Shown piece by piece: positions 1 to 8,417 of a DNA stretch of 17,090 bases. A program made the position numbers and the translations under genes. Each line of letters begins with the position of its first letter. The stretch's first letter is position 1. Origin of the DNA: Halobacteriales archaeon (GTDB lineage Archaea > Halobacteriota > Halobacteria > Halobacteriales > Hikarchaeaceae); the NCBI GenBank assembly GCA_029941175.1, contig JAPYRM010000005.1:1-17090 (forward strand), written 5' to 3'. A model generated the notes under the pieces. It did no database searches. It worked only from the letters and a program-made list of their open reading frames with translations, and was not told where the DNA came from.

Positions 1-2293
1 CATTGAGACGGGTTTCAAGGGGCAATGATCGGGAGGAAAAATCTTGATAGTCTTTGCGTACCTGATCTAGATGATACTCCACTCCACGCATATTATCAAG
101 TAGCTCGGTTCGTTTTTCTCGAGTTGATTCGAGATTGGATTCGATGGATCGTATAGAATCGAGGAGAGGAGATTGTTGAGATTCTAATTGAATAAGTTCA
201 TTAGCCATATTTTGGAGATGGGCCTCATCATCGGTTAAAAAGCTGTACCTTACACGGTGAAGAGGCCCCCCGGTCATAGCTCCAGAAGATTCAATGAGAT
301 CACCAGAAAGAGTTACAATTCGGTGCCTGCCCAAGATGGAACGTGCGTTTTTTAAATTGTCGACAACAATTGTGGAGCCAAAAACATGAGAAAAGATGTT
401 GGCATAAATGGGATCAAAATTAACTAGATTAATAGCAAAATCGATAATTCCAGGGTTATTTTTGAGTTCATTTTTCGTGGGTTTGTCTATTCGGTTGAGA
501 GGTAAGAAGGTTGCCCGTCCAACATTGTTTTTATTGAGATAATCAATGCATGTTTGAGCAACTTGGTCGCTCTCAACGACGATGTGTGAAAGTCGGTATC
601 CAGCTGCTATTTCACAGGCATGTGAATATTTTTTATCCACAGTCCCTAACTGTGAAACGGTTCCATGTACACCTTGAATATCACTTCCGAGGATTGACAT
701 GACAGCCCTATTAAAGGATAAAACCCCTTTGTTTTTTATCTTATTTTCGAATTCTGAATAAGCTTTTTTAGATTTGGCTATATCGATGGAGAGTGAATCC
801 GACTTATCAGTTAAAAAAGTTTTTTCCCGTTGTAATTCTAATAAATCTTCCTCAATTTTCAGTTGAGAATATTGAGTGGATTCGAGTTCTGATTGTAGAT
901 TGTCAAGTAAATTTTCAAATTCGGGAAAGCGAGAGATGACTTGCTCTAATTCCGTGGAAATACTTTCTATTTCGTTTGACCTACGACGAGCTTCGTCGAG
1001 TAATCTATCTTGTTCACGTTGACAGAGATATCTATCTTCTTGAGCAGAAGTTAGCTGATTTTTGAGGTCGGTTAATTGATTTTGAAAATCTTCAAATTCA
1101 GAACCTAGATTTTCAATTTTTGATTGAATGGTATGTAGCTGATTTTTTTGCGATTCCAACTCGATTAATAGTGCAGATTTAGTTAATTTCTGGTCTCGAA
1201 TTCTGGTTTCAATTTCAGAAGAAGACTCTTGTTTTTTATCAAGTTCGATGAAGGCAGTCCTTCTGATGACCTCAGTTTCTTTAATTTGATTTAGTGTTGA
1301 TAGAGACTCACCTTCAAATCTAGCTATGTTGCCTTTAATTCCCTCGATTTCTTTAAGCAAAGAAAACTGTTCTTTCCCACCTTTGAGCTCTACTTGGAGA
1401 CTCAATTTTTCAAGTTCCAATTCTAGAGACTCTACGGATTCGGATAGGATTTTGAATTTTTGTGTAATAGTGGCGAGGCGGTTTTCTGCAACGAATATAG
1501 ATTGAAGTTGCTCTTTAAGCTCATTTGATTTGGTGGAGTGTTCTGCGGCCTTCAAATGGTCAGATAAAATCGATTTTTGCTCTCGGAGTTTTTGATATTT
1601 TAGAGCGACTTCTCGTTCGACGGAAAGTTTGGTAAGTTGTTTTTTCGTTTCAGTTATATGAACTTCTGCGGTGGAGATATGTTCTTCAACAGTGGTAAGT
1701 TCAATGAGCGATTTTTCTTTTTTATTGTCGAATTCTGCGACTCCTGCTATTTCATCTAAGATGAGTCTTCGTTGGAGAGGAGTCATTTGAATTAAGCTGG
1801 TTACATCGCCCTGCATAACAACATTATAACCTTCGGGAGTGATGCCAACTTGAGAGAGTAGATCCTGGATAGAAGATAGCTTGACAGGACGGTCGTTCAC
1901 ATAATAATAAGAATAATAATTTTTAGCGGTTTTTTTTACACGACGGGTTATGCGTATATGAGATGTATCTCCTACTCGGTCCGATCCGAGGATGGAAATT
2001 AATTGTTCGTCGGGGAGTGATCCATCGGTATTATTTAAAATAACTTCGACTGTGGATTCATTGGGGGGTGGGGAACTGGACTCGGTTCCAGGATTATAGA
2101 TAAGATCGGTTAATTTTTCTGCCCGTATTCGGGAGCTTCGAGAGAGACCTAAACAGAATAAAATTGCATCGATTATATTTGATTTTCCAGATCCGTTCGG
2201 GCCGCTGATAGTGGTGAAATCTTCGTAGAAAGGTATTTCAGTTTTTCGGCCGAAACTTTTGAAATTATCTAGGACGAGCTTTTCGATGTACAT
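1..2293 (-). CDS. smc: Chromosome segregation ATPase SMC (partial, C-terminal part outside window)
   Basis: SMC forms the ring-shaped ATPase that, with kleisin ScpA, organises and segregates the chromosome. The reading frame is open from the ATG at 2293 to the left edge, about 764 codons. The start MYIEKLVLDNFKSFGRKTEI is typical of archaeal SMC. Walker A is GPNGSGKS at about residues 31-38, and a Q-loop region (VVMQGDVT) lies near residue 160. A long Q/E/L/K-rich coiled coil runs from about 170 to 520. A hinge domain follows at about 520-680 (GVHGTVSQLG, SSGAMTGGPLHR), and the return coiled coil begins before the edge. The signature motif and Walker B lie in the missing C-terminal half. It is divergent from gatB, and scpA would be expected just beyond the left edge, although that is inference. 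No stop, frameshift or intein is seen. Confidence 0.96.
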   Translation of the reverse strand, partial: MYIEKLVLDNFKSFGRKTEIPFYEDFTTISGPNGSGKSNIIDAILFCLGLSRSSRIRAEKLTDLIYNPGTESSSPPPNESTVEVILNNTDGSLPDEQLISILGSDRVGDTSHIRITRRVKKTAKNYYSYYYVNDRPVKLSSIQDLLSQVGITPEGYNVVMQGDVTSLIQMTPLQRRLILDEIAGVAEFDNKKEKSLIELTTVEEHISTAEVHITETKKQLTKLSVEREVALKYQKLREQKSILSDHLKAAEHSTKSNELKEQLQSIFVAENRLATITQKFKILSESVESLELELEKLSLQVELKGGKEQFSLLKEIEGIKGNIARFEGESLSTLNQIKETEVIRRTAFIELDKKQESSSEIETRIRDQKLTKSALLIELESQKNQLHTIQSKIENLGSEFEDFQNQLTDLKNQLTSAQEDRYLCQREQDRLLDEARRRSNEIESISTELEQVISRFPEFENLLDNLQSELESTQYSQLKIEEDLLELQREKTFLTDKSDSLSIDIAKSKKAYSEFENKIKNKGVLSFNRAVMSILGSDIQGVHGTVSQLGTVDKKYSHACEIAAGYRLSHIVVESDQVAQTCIDYLNKNNVGRATFLPLNRIDKPTKNELKNNPGIIDFAINLVNFDPIYANIFSHVFGSTIVVDNLKNARSILGRHRIVTLSGDLIESSGAMTGGPLHRVRYSFLTDDEAHLQNMANELIQLESQQSPLLDSIRSIESNLESTREKRTELLDNMRGVEYHLDQVRKDYQDFSSRSLPLETRLN

Positions 2294-2310
2294 AGTTGCT
2301 CGTGAGTGGT

Positions 2311-2321
2311 GTGTTAAAGGG
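2311..2321 (-). promoter_or_regulatory. smc: Possible smc promoter (TATA-like CTTTAAC)
   Basis: On the minus strand the motif CTTTAAC occupies 2319-2313. Its centre is about 23 bases upstream of the smc ATG, close to the spacing that would give a leaderless or nearly leaderless transcript. No Shine-Dalgarno sequence precedes the ATG. The same heptamer lies before gatB on the other strand. The assignment rests only on motif and spacing. Confidence 0.35.
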
Positions 2322-2407
2322 GAGTTTAATCGTGCACTCTATGCCACTTATGGGAGTTTCAGTTGCTTATACTTCTTGGTTTTTTGATGACACAAATAAA
2401 ATAACAG

Positions 2408-2421
2408 TATACTTTAACGCT
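2408..2421 (+). promoter_or_regulatory. gatB: Likely gatB promoter, leaderless
   Basis: The AT-rich stretch TATACTTTAACG has its TTTAA core centred about 28 bases before the ATG at 2443. An archaeal TATA box at that spacing would start transcription at or next to the start codon. No Shine-Dalgarno sequence precedes the ATG, which fits a leaderless mRNA as is common in Haloarchaea. This lies in the 149-bp smc/gatB divergent gap, the longest non-coding stretch in the window. Confidence 0.5.
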
Positions 2422-2442
2422 TCCACGTCGAATTTGGAACAA

Positions 2443-3957
2443 ATGGTCCAGATAGGAGAGAGTGATGTTGTTCCAGTAATTGGGCTAGAAGTTCATGTTC
2501 AACTTGAAACTGATACTAAAATTTTCTGCGGGTGTAGTACGGAAATGACTATAGATCCTAATACGAATGTGTGCCCTATTTGTTTGGGCCTTCCGGGTAC
2601 CCTACCTACGTTAAATGAAGCAGCAGTCAGGGCGGCTGTTAAAATAGGTAAGGCAATTGGGGGAGATATTTCTAGAGAGACTTCATTTCATCGAAAAAAT
2701 TATTTTTATCCAGATTTGCCCAAAGGTTTTCAAATCACACAATACGATGAACCCATTTGTACAAATGGGGAAATAGAAATTAATGTGGAGGGTAATCGAC
2801 GAAAAATAAGAATTGAGCGTGCTCACTTGGAAGAAGATCCCGGGAGTTTACAGCACATATCTGAAGGAAAAAGAGGAGAGGGATATGTACTAGTAGATTA
2901 TAATAGAGCGGGGATTCCTTTGGTAGAAATTGTGACAGAACCCGATTTGCGTGCCCCGAAAGAGGTGAGATTATTTTTGGCCAAGTTAGAAGAAGATTTA
3001 GAATATCTAGGTGTATTTGACCCTACTAGAGATGGGTCATTAAGAGCGGATGCAAATATTTCATTGATTCGTGGGTCGGATGTGAATGAAGATGGTACTA
3101 TTGATCGGGAGATTTTGCAATCTGCAGAGAGAATTGAAATAAAAAATATATCTAGTTATAAAGGGGCAGAGAAAGCACTAGTGTATGAGATTAGTCGACA
3201 AAAAAATACCATCATGCACGGGGGGGAAATTAAACAAGAAACGCGACATTGGGATGAAAATCGGGGGATAACTATATCTATGCGGGCGAAAGAAACAGAA
3301 GGGGATTATAGATATTTTACTGAGTTTGATCTCCCTAGTTTAACAGGGGAGTGGTGGGAAGAATATGTGAGAAATATAGAAATTCCAGAATTGCCAGAAG
3401 CCAAACGAAAAAGATTTTATGAAGAGTATAAGCTCACAGAAGAAGTAGCTTCCAAATTGACTTCGACGAGGGATGTGGCGGAGTTTTATGAGGCAATAGT
3501 TGAAGAATTTGAGCCAGATCTTGCTGCTAGGTGGGTGGCAGATATCATACTTGGAGAGCTCAACTACCGGGGTATGAATATAGAAGATACAATAGATAGA
3601 CTAGATGAATTTAGAAGGTTAATAGATTTAGTATCTAAAGAAAAAGTCACAGAAAAAAATGCTAGATCGATTATATTACGTCAAATGTTGGATGAGAATG
3701 TCAGCCCAGAAGAGGTAATTAATCAAGAAAAATTGGAGATTAGTAGTGGGAAAGAGGTTAAAAAAATTATCTTAGAAGTGATCGAAGAAAATAAATCCGC
3801 AGTAGAAGATTATGATAGAGGCGAATCGAATGCCATGAATTATTTGGTTGGAAAAGTGATGGCCAAAACACGAGGAAATGCAGATCCAACGATCATTAAT
3901 CAAATCCTAAAAAAGATTCTAGATGATGATGAAATAGAAAAGAAAGATTTACAATAG
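2443..3957 (+). CDS. gatB: Aspartyl/glutamyl-tRNA amidotransferase subunit B
   Basis: GatB is the kinase/transferase subunit of GatCAB, which converts misacylated Asp-tRNAAsn (or Glu-tRNAGln) to the amide form. In archaea the Asp-tRNAAsn role is usual, because GatDE handles glutamine. From the ATG at 2443 the protein has 504 residues, a normal length. The opening PVIGLEVHVQLETDTKIFCG is followed by zinc-ligand cysteines C29, C31, C44 and C47, and the GatB signature YFYPDLPKGFQITQYD is at about 88-102. The helical and YqeY-like tRNA-binding domains occupy the last 200 residues. The frame remains open back to a TTG at 2296, but those extra 49 residues resemble no GatB and overlap the promoter, so I reject them. 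gatA and gatC are not in the window. topA follows after 49 bp, probably cotranscribed. Confidence 0.96.
   Translation: MVQIGESDVVPVIGLEVHVQLETDTKIFCGCSTEMTIDPNTNVCPICLGLPGTLPTLNEAAVRAAVKIGKAIGGDISRETSFHRKNYFYPDLPKGFQITQYDEPICTNGEIEINVEGNRRKIRIERAHLEEDPGSLQHISEGKRGEGYVLVDYNRAGIPLVEIVTEPDLRAPKEVRLFLAKLEEDLEYLGVFDPTRDGSLRADANISLIRGSDVNEDGTIDREILQSAERIEIKNISSYKGAEKALVYEISRQKNTIMHGGEIKQETRHWDENRGITISMRAKETEGDYRYFTEFDLPSLTGEWWEEYVRNIEIPELPEAKRKRFYEEYKLTEEVASKLTSTRDVAEFYEAIVEEFEPDLAARWVADIILGELNYRGMNIEDTIDRLDEFRRLIDLVSKEKVTEKNARSIILRQMLDENVSPEEVINQEKLEISSGKEVKKIILEVIEENKSAVEDYDRGESNAMNYLVGKVMAKTRGNADPTIINQILKKILDDDEIEKKDLQ
2752..2769. repeat. 18-bp perfect palindrome inside gatB
   Basis: The sequence CCCATTTGTACAAATGGG is its own reverse complement over all 18 bases. 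It lies within gatB, encoding part of EPICTNGEI, and contains the hexamer TGTACA at its centre. By simple 4^-9 reasoning a perfect 18-bp palindrome is expected roughly 0.07 times in a window this size. It may be a protein-binding site or chance; the coding sequence is intact through it. Confidence 0.6.
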
Positions 3958-3993
3958 CTTGAGCTCGACGGCCAGAGTGTTCGGAAAAAAATA

Positions 3994-3999
3994 GAGGGG
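3994..3999 (+). promoter_or_regulatory. topA: Ribosome binding site of topA
   Basis: GAGGGG ends seven bases before the topA ATG at 4007 and can pair with the archaeal 16S 3' end. It supports the chosen start and suggests that topA is translated from a transcript that has a leader, most simply readthrough from gatB. This contrasts with gatB and trpC, which have no Shine-Dalgarno sequence. Confidence 0.6.
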
Positions 4000-4006
4000 A
4001 AAAAAG

Positions 4007-6346
4007 ATGGAATTGATTGTATCGGAAAAGGAAATAGCTGCCAGACGGGTTGCTGAGATATTATCAGATAATTCTGCCAAGGTTAGAAAAATAAATAAAA
4101 TCAATGTTTATGAGTGGGATGGAGCAAAATGCATGGGGCTTTCGGGTCATGTGGTCGGAGTGGATTTTCCAAAAAACTATTCTGATTGGAATAAAATAGA
4201 TCCAGAAGAACTGATTGAAGCGGAGATCATAAAGAAACCTATCAGAGCAGATATTGTAAAAGTATTAGAGGAAGTTAGTTCGAAGGCAGACAAAGTGATT
4301 GTGGCAACAGACTATGATAGAGAGGGTGAATTAATTGGAAAAGAGGCATACGAAATTGTTAGAAGAGTGAATCAAGAAACTCCGATAGAACGGGTCCGAT
4401 TTTCTTCGATTACTTCGAAAGAGATAAAAGATAGTTTTAATAATCCAGAACAAATTGACTTTAATTTGGCAGAAGCGGGTGAAGCTCGTCAAATCATAGA
4501 TCTTATTTGGGGAGCTACTTTGACTCGGTACCTATCGCTCGCGTCAAAACAGTATGGGAAAGATTTTATTTCGGTGGGCAGGGTTCAGTCTCCAACGCTT
4601 AAACTCATAGTCGATCGAGAGAAGGAGATAAATAAATTTATTCCCGAAGATTACTGGGAAATATTTGCAGAGGTGGGAGAAGGAGAGGGTGAGAAAGGAT
4701 TTCAAGTGAAATATTTCTTCACAGATGGGAAGAAAGAAAACGACAGAGTTCTGTCAGTGGAAGAGTCTGAAAGAATACTTGAAATTATCAAAGGAGTGGG
4801 AGAAGTAAAAGTTGAAGAAGTAAAACAAAAAATTAGAATTGACGAACCACCAACTCCATTCAACACAACTCAATTTATTCGTGCAGCGAGCAGGATAGGA
4901 GTAGTAGCAAAACGGGCCATGAACCTAGCAGAATCGCTATACACAGCTGGTTATATCACATATCCAAGAACGGATAATACAGTGTATCCAAAAAGCTTAG
5001 ATCATAGAGAATTGCTGGGAATTCTTTCTAAAAATTCTATGTTTAAAGAAGATGCCACGTACCTTCTAGAGCTAGATGCAAAACCGACAAGGGGGAAAAA
5101 AGAAACGACGGATCACCCTCCAATTCATCCCACGGTACAGATGCCAAAAAAGGAAAATCTTGAACCGATGGAGTGGAAAATTTACGAACTGATAGTTAGA
5201 AGGTTCCTAGGGACTGTTGCAGAAGCGGCAGAATGGGATCATCTTCGAGTAGTAGTAGAGGCAAAAAGTGAACTATTCAAGGTAAGTGGGAGAAGGTTGG
5301 TCAAAGAAGGATATCACAGAGTATATCCATATCACAAAAGTGAAGAAAATTATATCCCACAAGTGGAAGAGGGATCTAAGTTATCTATGAAACAAGCATG
5401 GGTAGAGCAGAAAGAAACTCAGCCCCCAAGGAGATATGGACAAGCTAGATTGATTGAAACCATGGAAAAAATGGGAATAGGGACTAAATCTACGAGGCAC
5501 AATACAATAGAAAAACTGTATCAAAGGGGATATTTGGAAGAGAATCCGCCACAGCCTACAAACTTGGCACGGGGAGTCATAGAAGCAGTTGAGAAATATG
5601 CAGAATTGGTAGTATCAAAAGAAATGACTGCAGAACTTGAAGCAAATATGGCAGAGATAGCCAAAGGGAATTTGACATTAGAAGAAGTTACCAAACGATC
5701 GAGAGAAATTCTATCTGAAATTTTTGTAGAATTAAAGGGCTCGGAAGAAGAGATAGGAGGGCATATAAGAAGTGCCTTGAAGGCTGATAAAACAATAGGA
5801 CCATGTCCAGATTGCAGTAGTGAATTGATCGTTAGAAGAAGCAAGAAAAGGAGGGCATTTTTTGTGGGATGTGATAATTGGCCAGAATGTAAATTTACAC
5901 TGCCATTACCCAATAAAGGAGAGCCATTAGTCGTGAAGGACGTTTGTGAAATGCACAAATTGAAAAATATTAAGATGATTGCAGGAAAGGGGACGTTCGT
6001 ATATGGGTGTCCCATTTGCGAAGCAGATAATGCAGAAGCAGAGGAGGATCTAATTATTGGGGTTTGTCCAGATTGTGGCCCTCAAGAAAGAGGAGAGCTT
6101 GCAGTTAAGAGAATGAGAAGCGGATCGCGATTAGTTGGATGTACTAGGTATCCTGAATGTGGATATACGCTTCCGTTTCCACGTGAAGGAGAAATAGAAG
6201 TATCAGACAAAGTATGTGAAGATCATAAACTCCCCGAACTAGTGATTCATAAGGGAAAAGATCCATGGGAAATAGGATGCCCTATTTGTAATTTTGAAGC
6301 ATATAAAACAGCGAGAGAAGCTAGAAAAAAGAAAAATAGTAAATAA
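4007..6346 (+). CDS. topA: DNA topoisomerase I (type IA), archaeal TopA
   Basis: Type IA topoisomerase that relaxes negative supercoils through a transient 5'-phosphotyrosyl break. The 779-residue protein begins with a TOPRIM domain; the acidic triad is in TDYDREGE, with D102, D104 and E108. The catalytic tyrosine is Y319 in GYITYPRTDN. The toroidal core continues to about residue 590, including GIGTKSTRHNTIEKL. The tail, about 597-765, holds zinc motifs arranged as a tandem duplication. Each copy has a CPDC finger with a following C-x5-C, then a C-x2-H ... CPIC finger. The first copy is at about 597-678 and the second at about 686-765. The start at 4007 has a good Shine-Dalgarno sequence. 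It lies 49 bp after gatB on the same strand, and the trp cluster follows after 80 bp. No intein or frameshift is seen. Confidence 0.96.
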   Translation: MELIVSEKEIAARRVAEILSDNSAKVRKINKINVYEWDGAKCMGLSGHVVGVDFPKNYSDWNKIDPEELIEAEIIKKPIRADIVKVLEEVSSKADKVIVATDYDREGELIGKEAYEIVRRVNQETPIERVRFSSITSKEIKDSFNNPEQIDFNLAEAGEARQIIDLIWGATLTRYLSLASKQYGKDFISVGRVQSPTLKLIVDREKEINKFIPEDYWEIFAEVGEGEGEKGFQVKYFFTDGKKENDRVLSVEESERILEIIKGVGEVKVEEVKQKIRIDEPPTPFNTTQFIRAASRIGVVAKRAMNLAESLYTAGYITYPRTDNTVYPKSLDHRELLGILSKNSMFKEDATYLLELDAKPTRGKKETTDHPPIHPTVQMPKKENLEPMEWKIYELIVRRFLGTVAEAAEWDHLRVVVEAKSELFKVSGRRLVKEGYHRVYPYHKSEENYIPQVEEGSKLSMKQAWVEQKETQPPRRYGQARLIETMEKMGIGTKSTRHNTIEKLYQRGYLEENPPQPTNLARGVIEAVEKYAELVVSKEMTAELEANMAEIAKGNLTLEEVTKRSREILSEIFVELKGSEEEIGGHIRSALKADKTIGPCPDCSSELIVRRSKKRRAFFVGCDNWPECKFTLPLPNKGEPLVVKDVCEMHKLKNIKMIAGKGTFVYGCPICEADNAEAEEDLIIGVCPDCGPQERGELAVKRMRSGSRLVGCTRYPECGYTLPFPREGEIEVSDKVCEDHKLPELVIHKGKDPWEIGCPICNFEAYKTAREARKKKNSK

Positions 6347-6357
6347 AAATGATAAGA

Positions 6358-6374
6358 TAGTTCTAACAGAACTA
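6358..6374. promoter_or_regulatory. Perfect 7-3-7 inverted repeat upstream of trpC
   Basis: TAGTTCT and AGAACTA are exact reverse complements separated by AAC. The repeat lies 12 bp after the topA stop codon and about 50 bp before trpC. A related half-site, AGAACAGTT, follows at 6382-6390. Position suggests an operator for the trp cluster upstream of the TATA region. It could instead be a small hairpin at the 3' end of the topA mRNA, although no T-tract follows it. Confidence 0.5.
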
Positions 6375-6393
6375 ATCCCTCAGAACAGTTAAC

Positions 6394-6423
6394 CTTATGT
6401 ACATATAAGTCCATAAACGTACA
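6394..6423 (+). promoter_or_regulatory. trp cluster promoter with TRP-box-like TGTACA palindrome
   Basis: CTTAT (6394-6398) and ATAAG (6405-6409) are inverted arms around GTACAT, and the 8-bp palindrome ATGTACAT sits at 6397-6404. The AT-rich block is centred about 25 bases before the trpC ATG, where a TATA box for a leaderless transcript belongs. No Shine-Dalgarno sequence is present. A near-copy, CGTACA, is at 6418-6423 just before the start codon. TGTACA is the published TRP-box consensus bound by Methanothermobacter TrpY. That this site works the same way is inference, because TGTACA occurs at least four other times in the window. Confidence 0.5.
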
Positions 6424-6426
6424 ATA

Positions 6427-7185
6427 ATGAACAAAAAAGAGAGATTGGCACCTGAGATTCGGGCTATACTTGAGTCGGCTCAGCGGCGAGAGTCCCCGGG
6501 CGAGAGGATTGAGGTTTCTGCACGGTCTTTACCAGAGGCATTGGAAAAATCTAGAGAAAAAGGAAACATTCCAATTATAGCAGAAATAAAGCCCACAAGT
6601 CCAACCACAGAAAAAGTGCGTTATGAAGATCCAGTGGAGATGGCAATTTCTATGGTAAAAAATGGGGCTACCGCCATCTCAGTGTTGACTGAACCAGAAC
6701 ATTTTCATGGATCAATAGAATCGCTTGAGCGTGTGAGAAAGGCGGTTGACGTTCCTATTTTGAGAAAAGATTTCATATTGAATGAGATGCAGCTAGATGC
6801 TGTTGAGTCAGATATTATATTGATAATAGCTAGTTTTGTAGAGGAGATAGATAAACTAGTGTTGGCTGCGAAACAGAGAGGCTTTCAAGTGTTGGTAGAA
6901 GTTCATTCAGAAGAAGAAATAGAAGTGGCAATCCGATCAGGGGCAGATATTATTGGGATAAATAATAGGAATATAAAAAACCTAGAGGTGGATCTAAACA
7001 CTTTCAAACGACTTGCGCCCAAAGTTCCTTCGGATATTGTTTTGATTGCAGAAAGTGGCATCAATAATGAAGCAGATGCCATAATGATGTATGAATCTGG
7101 AGCCGACGGATTGCTCATCGGAACGGCCATCATGGAGGGGAACATAGGAGAAAACACAAAACGGTTTGCTCAGATCGAAATATGA
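6427..7185 (+). CDS. trpC: Indole-3-glycerol-phosphate synthase
   Basis: TrpC closes the indole ring, turning CdRP into indole-3-glycerol phosphate in tryptophan synthesis. It is a single-domain (beta/alpha)8 barrel of 252 residues, not fused to TrpF. Residues matching the Sulfolobus enzyme are visible: E53 and K55 in [12 protein letters not shown]114 in LRKDFI, E158 in LVEVH, N179 and R181 in IGINNR, and S210 in AESGI. K114 aligns with the general acid lysine and E158 with the catalytic glutamate. It is the first gene of the aromatic cluster. Its TGA overlaps the trpB ATG in an ATGA, implying translational coupling. The ATG at 6427 has no ribosome binding site and sits right after the promoter-like block, consistent with a leaderless mRNA. 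Confidence 0.97.
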   Translation: MNKKERLAPEIRAILESAQRRESPGERIEVSARSLPEALEKSREKGNIPIIAEIKPTSPTTEKVRYEDPVEMAISMVKNGATAISVLTEPEHFHGSIESLERVRKAVDVPILRKDFILNEMQLDAVESDIILIIASFVEEIDKLVLAAKQRGFQVLVEVHSEEEIEVAIRSGADIIGINNRNIKNLEVDLNTFKRLAPKVPSDIVLIAESGINNEADAIMMYESGADGLLIGTAIMEGNIGENTKRFAQIEI

Positions 7186-8417
7186 AAAGTACTAAATTTG
7201 GGAAATATGGGGGACAATACGTGCCAGAGGTATTGATGCCAGCTATATCGGAATTGGCTTCTGCGTATGAAAGTTATGTGAGAAAAAATCAAGATGGTTT
7301 TATGGATGATTTTTTTGCACGATTGAAAAAATTTGGAGGACGCCCTACTCCGTTGTACAAAGCGGAAAGATTGTCGGAAAAATATGGGAAGGAGATATAT
7401 CTTAAACGAGAGGATCTCGTGCACGGGGGGGCGCATAAACTCAACAATGCTCTTGGGCAATGTTTGCTAGCAAAATATATGGGAAAGGAGAGAGTTATTG
7501 CAGAAACAGGAGCTGGACAGCATGGGACTGCAACTGCGATGGCTGCGTCATATCTAGGTTTGGATTGTGAGATATATATGGGAAAAAAGGACATCAATAG
7601 ACAACGTCCGAATGTGTTCCGTATGGAGATTAATGGGGCAAAGGTAAATCCTGTTGAGAGAGGCAGTGGTACGTTAAAAGAAGCGATAAATGAGACACTA
7701 AGAGACTGGTCAAAGAGCGTGGACACGACGCACTATGTGATTGGATCTGTCGTAGGACCACACCCGTTTCCTAAAATGGTAAGAGATTTTCAATCAATAA
7801 TATCACAAGAAGCACGTGAACAAATTCAAGAGGAAGTGGGAAGGTTGCCAGACAGCGTTGTTGCTTGTGTGGGAGGAGGTTCGAACGCAATGGGTGCATT
7901 CTATAACTTCTTGCAGGATGATCAGGTTAATTTAATTGCAGTTGAAGCGGGTGGAAAAGGTATAGAAACCAAACTGGAGGGGAGGATAGCACATCATTCG
8001 GCATCTTTGACTATAGGAAGGGAAGGTGTGTTGCACGGCGCGAGAACAAAAATACTCCAGGATGAGGATGGGCAAATAGTAGAATCGCATAGTGTTTCTG
8101 CAGGATTGGATTATGCAGGGGTAGGGCCAGAATTGGCTTACTTGGTTGATGAGGGCCGGGTGATCCCAAGAACTATTGGTGATAAAGAGGCAATAGAGGC
8201 ATTTTTCTTACTGTCGGAAATGGAAGGAATAATTCCAGCACTCGAGACGTCCCATGCGATTGGATACCTAGAGAATCACGTGGAAGGAGACCTCGGAGAG
8301 GTAGTAATTGTAAATCTCTCAGGGAGAGGGGATAAAGACGTAGAAACTGTTATGGAAGAATCGCATAGATTGGGAATAAAAAATCGGACAACGGATCGGG
8401 TTGGAAGAGGAATATGA
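7182..8417 (+). CDS. trpB: Tryptophan synthase beta chain (TrpB1 type)
   Basis: TrpB condenses indole with L-serine using PLP to form tryptophan. The protein has 411 residues. The PLP lysine is K86 in [13 protein letters not shown], the catalytic glutamate is E108 in AETGAGQHG, and the PLP phosphate loop GGGSN is at 231-235. The start [11 protein letters not shown] is characteristic of TrpB1, the form that partners with TrpA, rather than the longer TrpB2. The adjacent trpA supports an alpha2-beta2 complex. It overlaps trpC by four bases at its start and trpA by four at its end. A run of seven G encodes the two glycines next to the PLP lysine, yet the frame is intact. Confidence 0.98.
   Translation: MKSTKFGKYGGQYVPEVLMPAISELASAYESYVRKNQDGFMDDFFARLKKFGGRPTPLYKAERLSEKYGKEIYLKREDLVHGGAHKLNNALGQCLLAKYMGKERVIAETGAGQHGTATAMAASYLGLDCEIYMGKKDINRQRPNVFRMEINGAKVNPVERGSGTLKEAINETLRDWSKSVDTTHYVIGSVVGPHPFPKMVRDFQSIISQEAREQIQEEVGRLPDSVVACVGGGSNAMGAFYNFLQDDQVNLIAVEAGGKGIETKLEGRIAHHSASLTIGREGVLHGARTKILQDEDGQIVESHSVSAGLDYAGVGPELAYLVDEGRVIPRTIGDKEAIEAFFLLSEMEGIIPALETSHAIGYLENHVEGDLGEVVIVNLSGRGDKDVETVMEESHRLGIKNRTTDRVGRGI

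Noticed and set aside
170..1600. Repetitive-looking AT-rich stretch near the left edge
   Set aside because: It translates on the minus strand as the SMC coiled coils and hinge, so the apparent repetition is heptad composition and not a DNA repeat or CRISPR.
2296..2442. 49-residue N-terminal extension of GatB from a TTG start
   Set aside because: It does not resemble any GatB N-terminus and overlaps the likely promoter, and the ATG at 2443 gives a normal family start and length.
5521..6015. 164-codon minus-strand open frame inside topA
   Set aside because: It is antisense to the conserved zinc-finger part of TopA, has low-complexity Ser/Leu composition, and has no recognisable domain.
6358..6374. 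Intrinsic terminator for topA
   Set aside because: The hairpin is short and AT-rich and no T-tract follows it, so archaeal termination here is not supported; an operator is the better reading.
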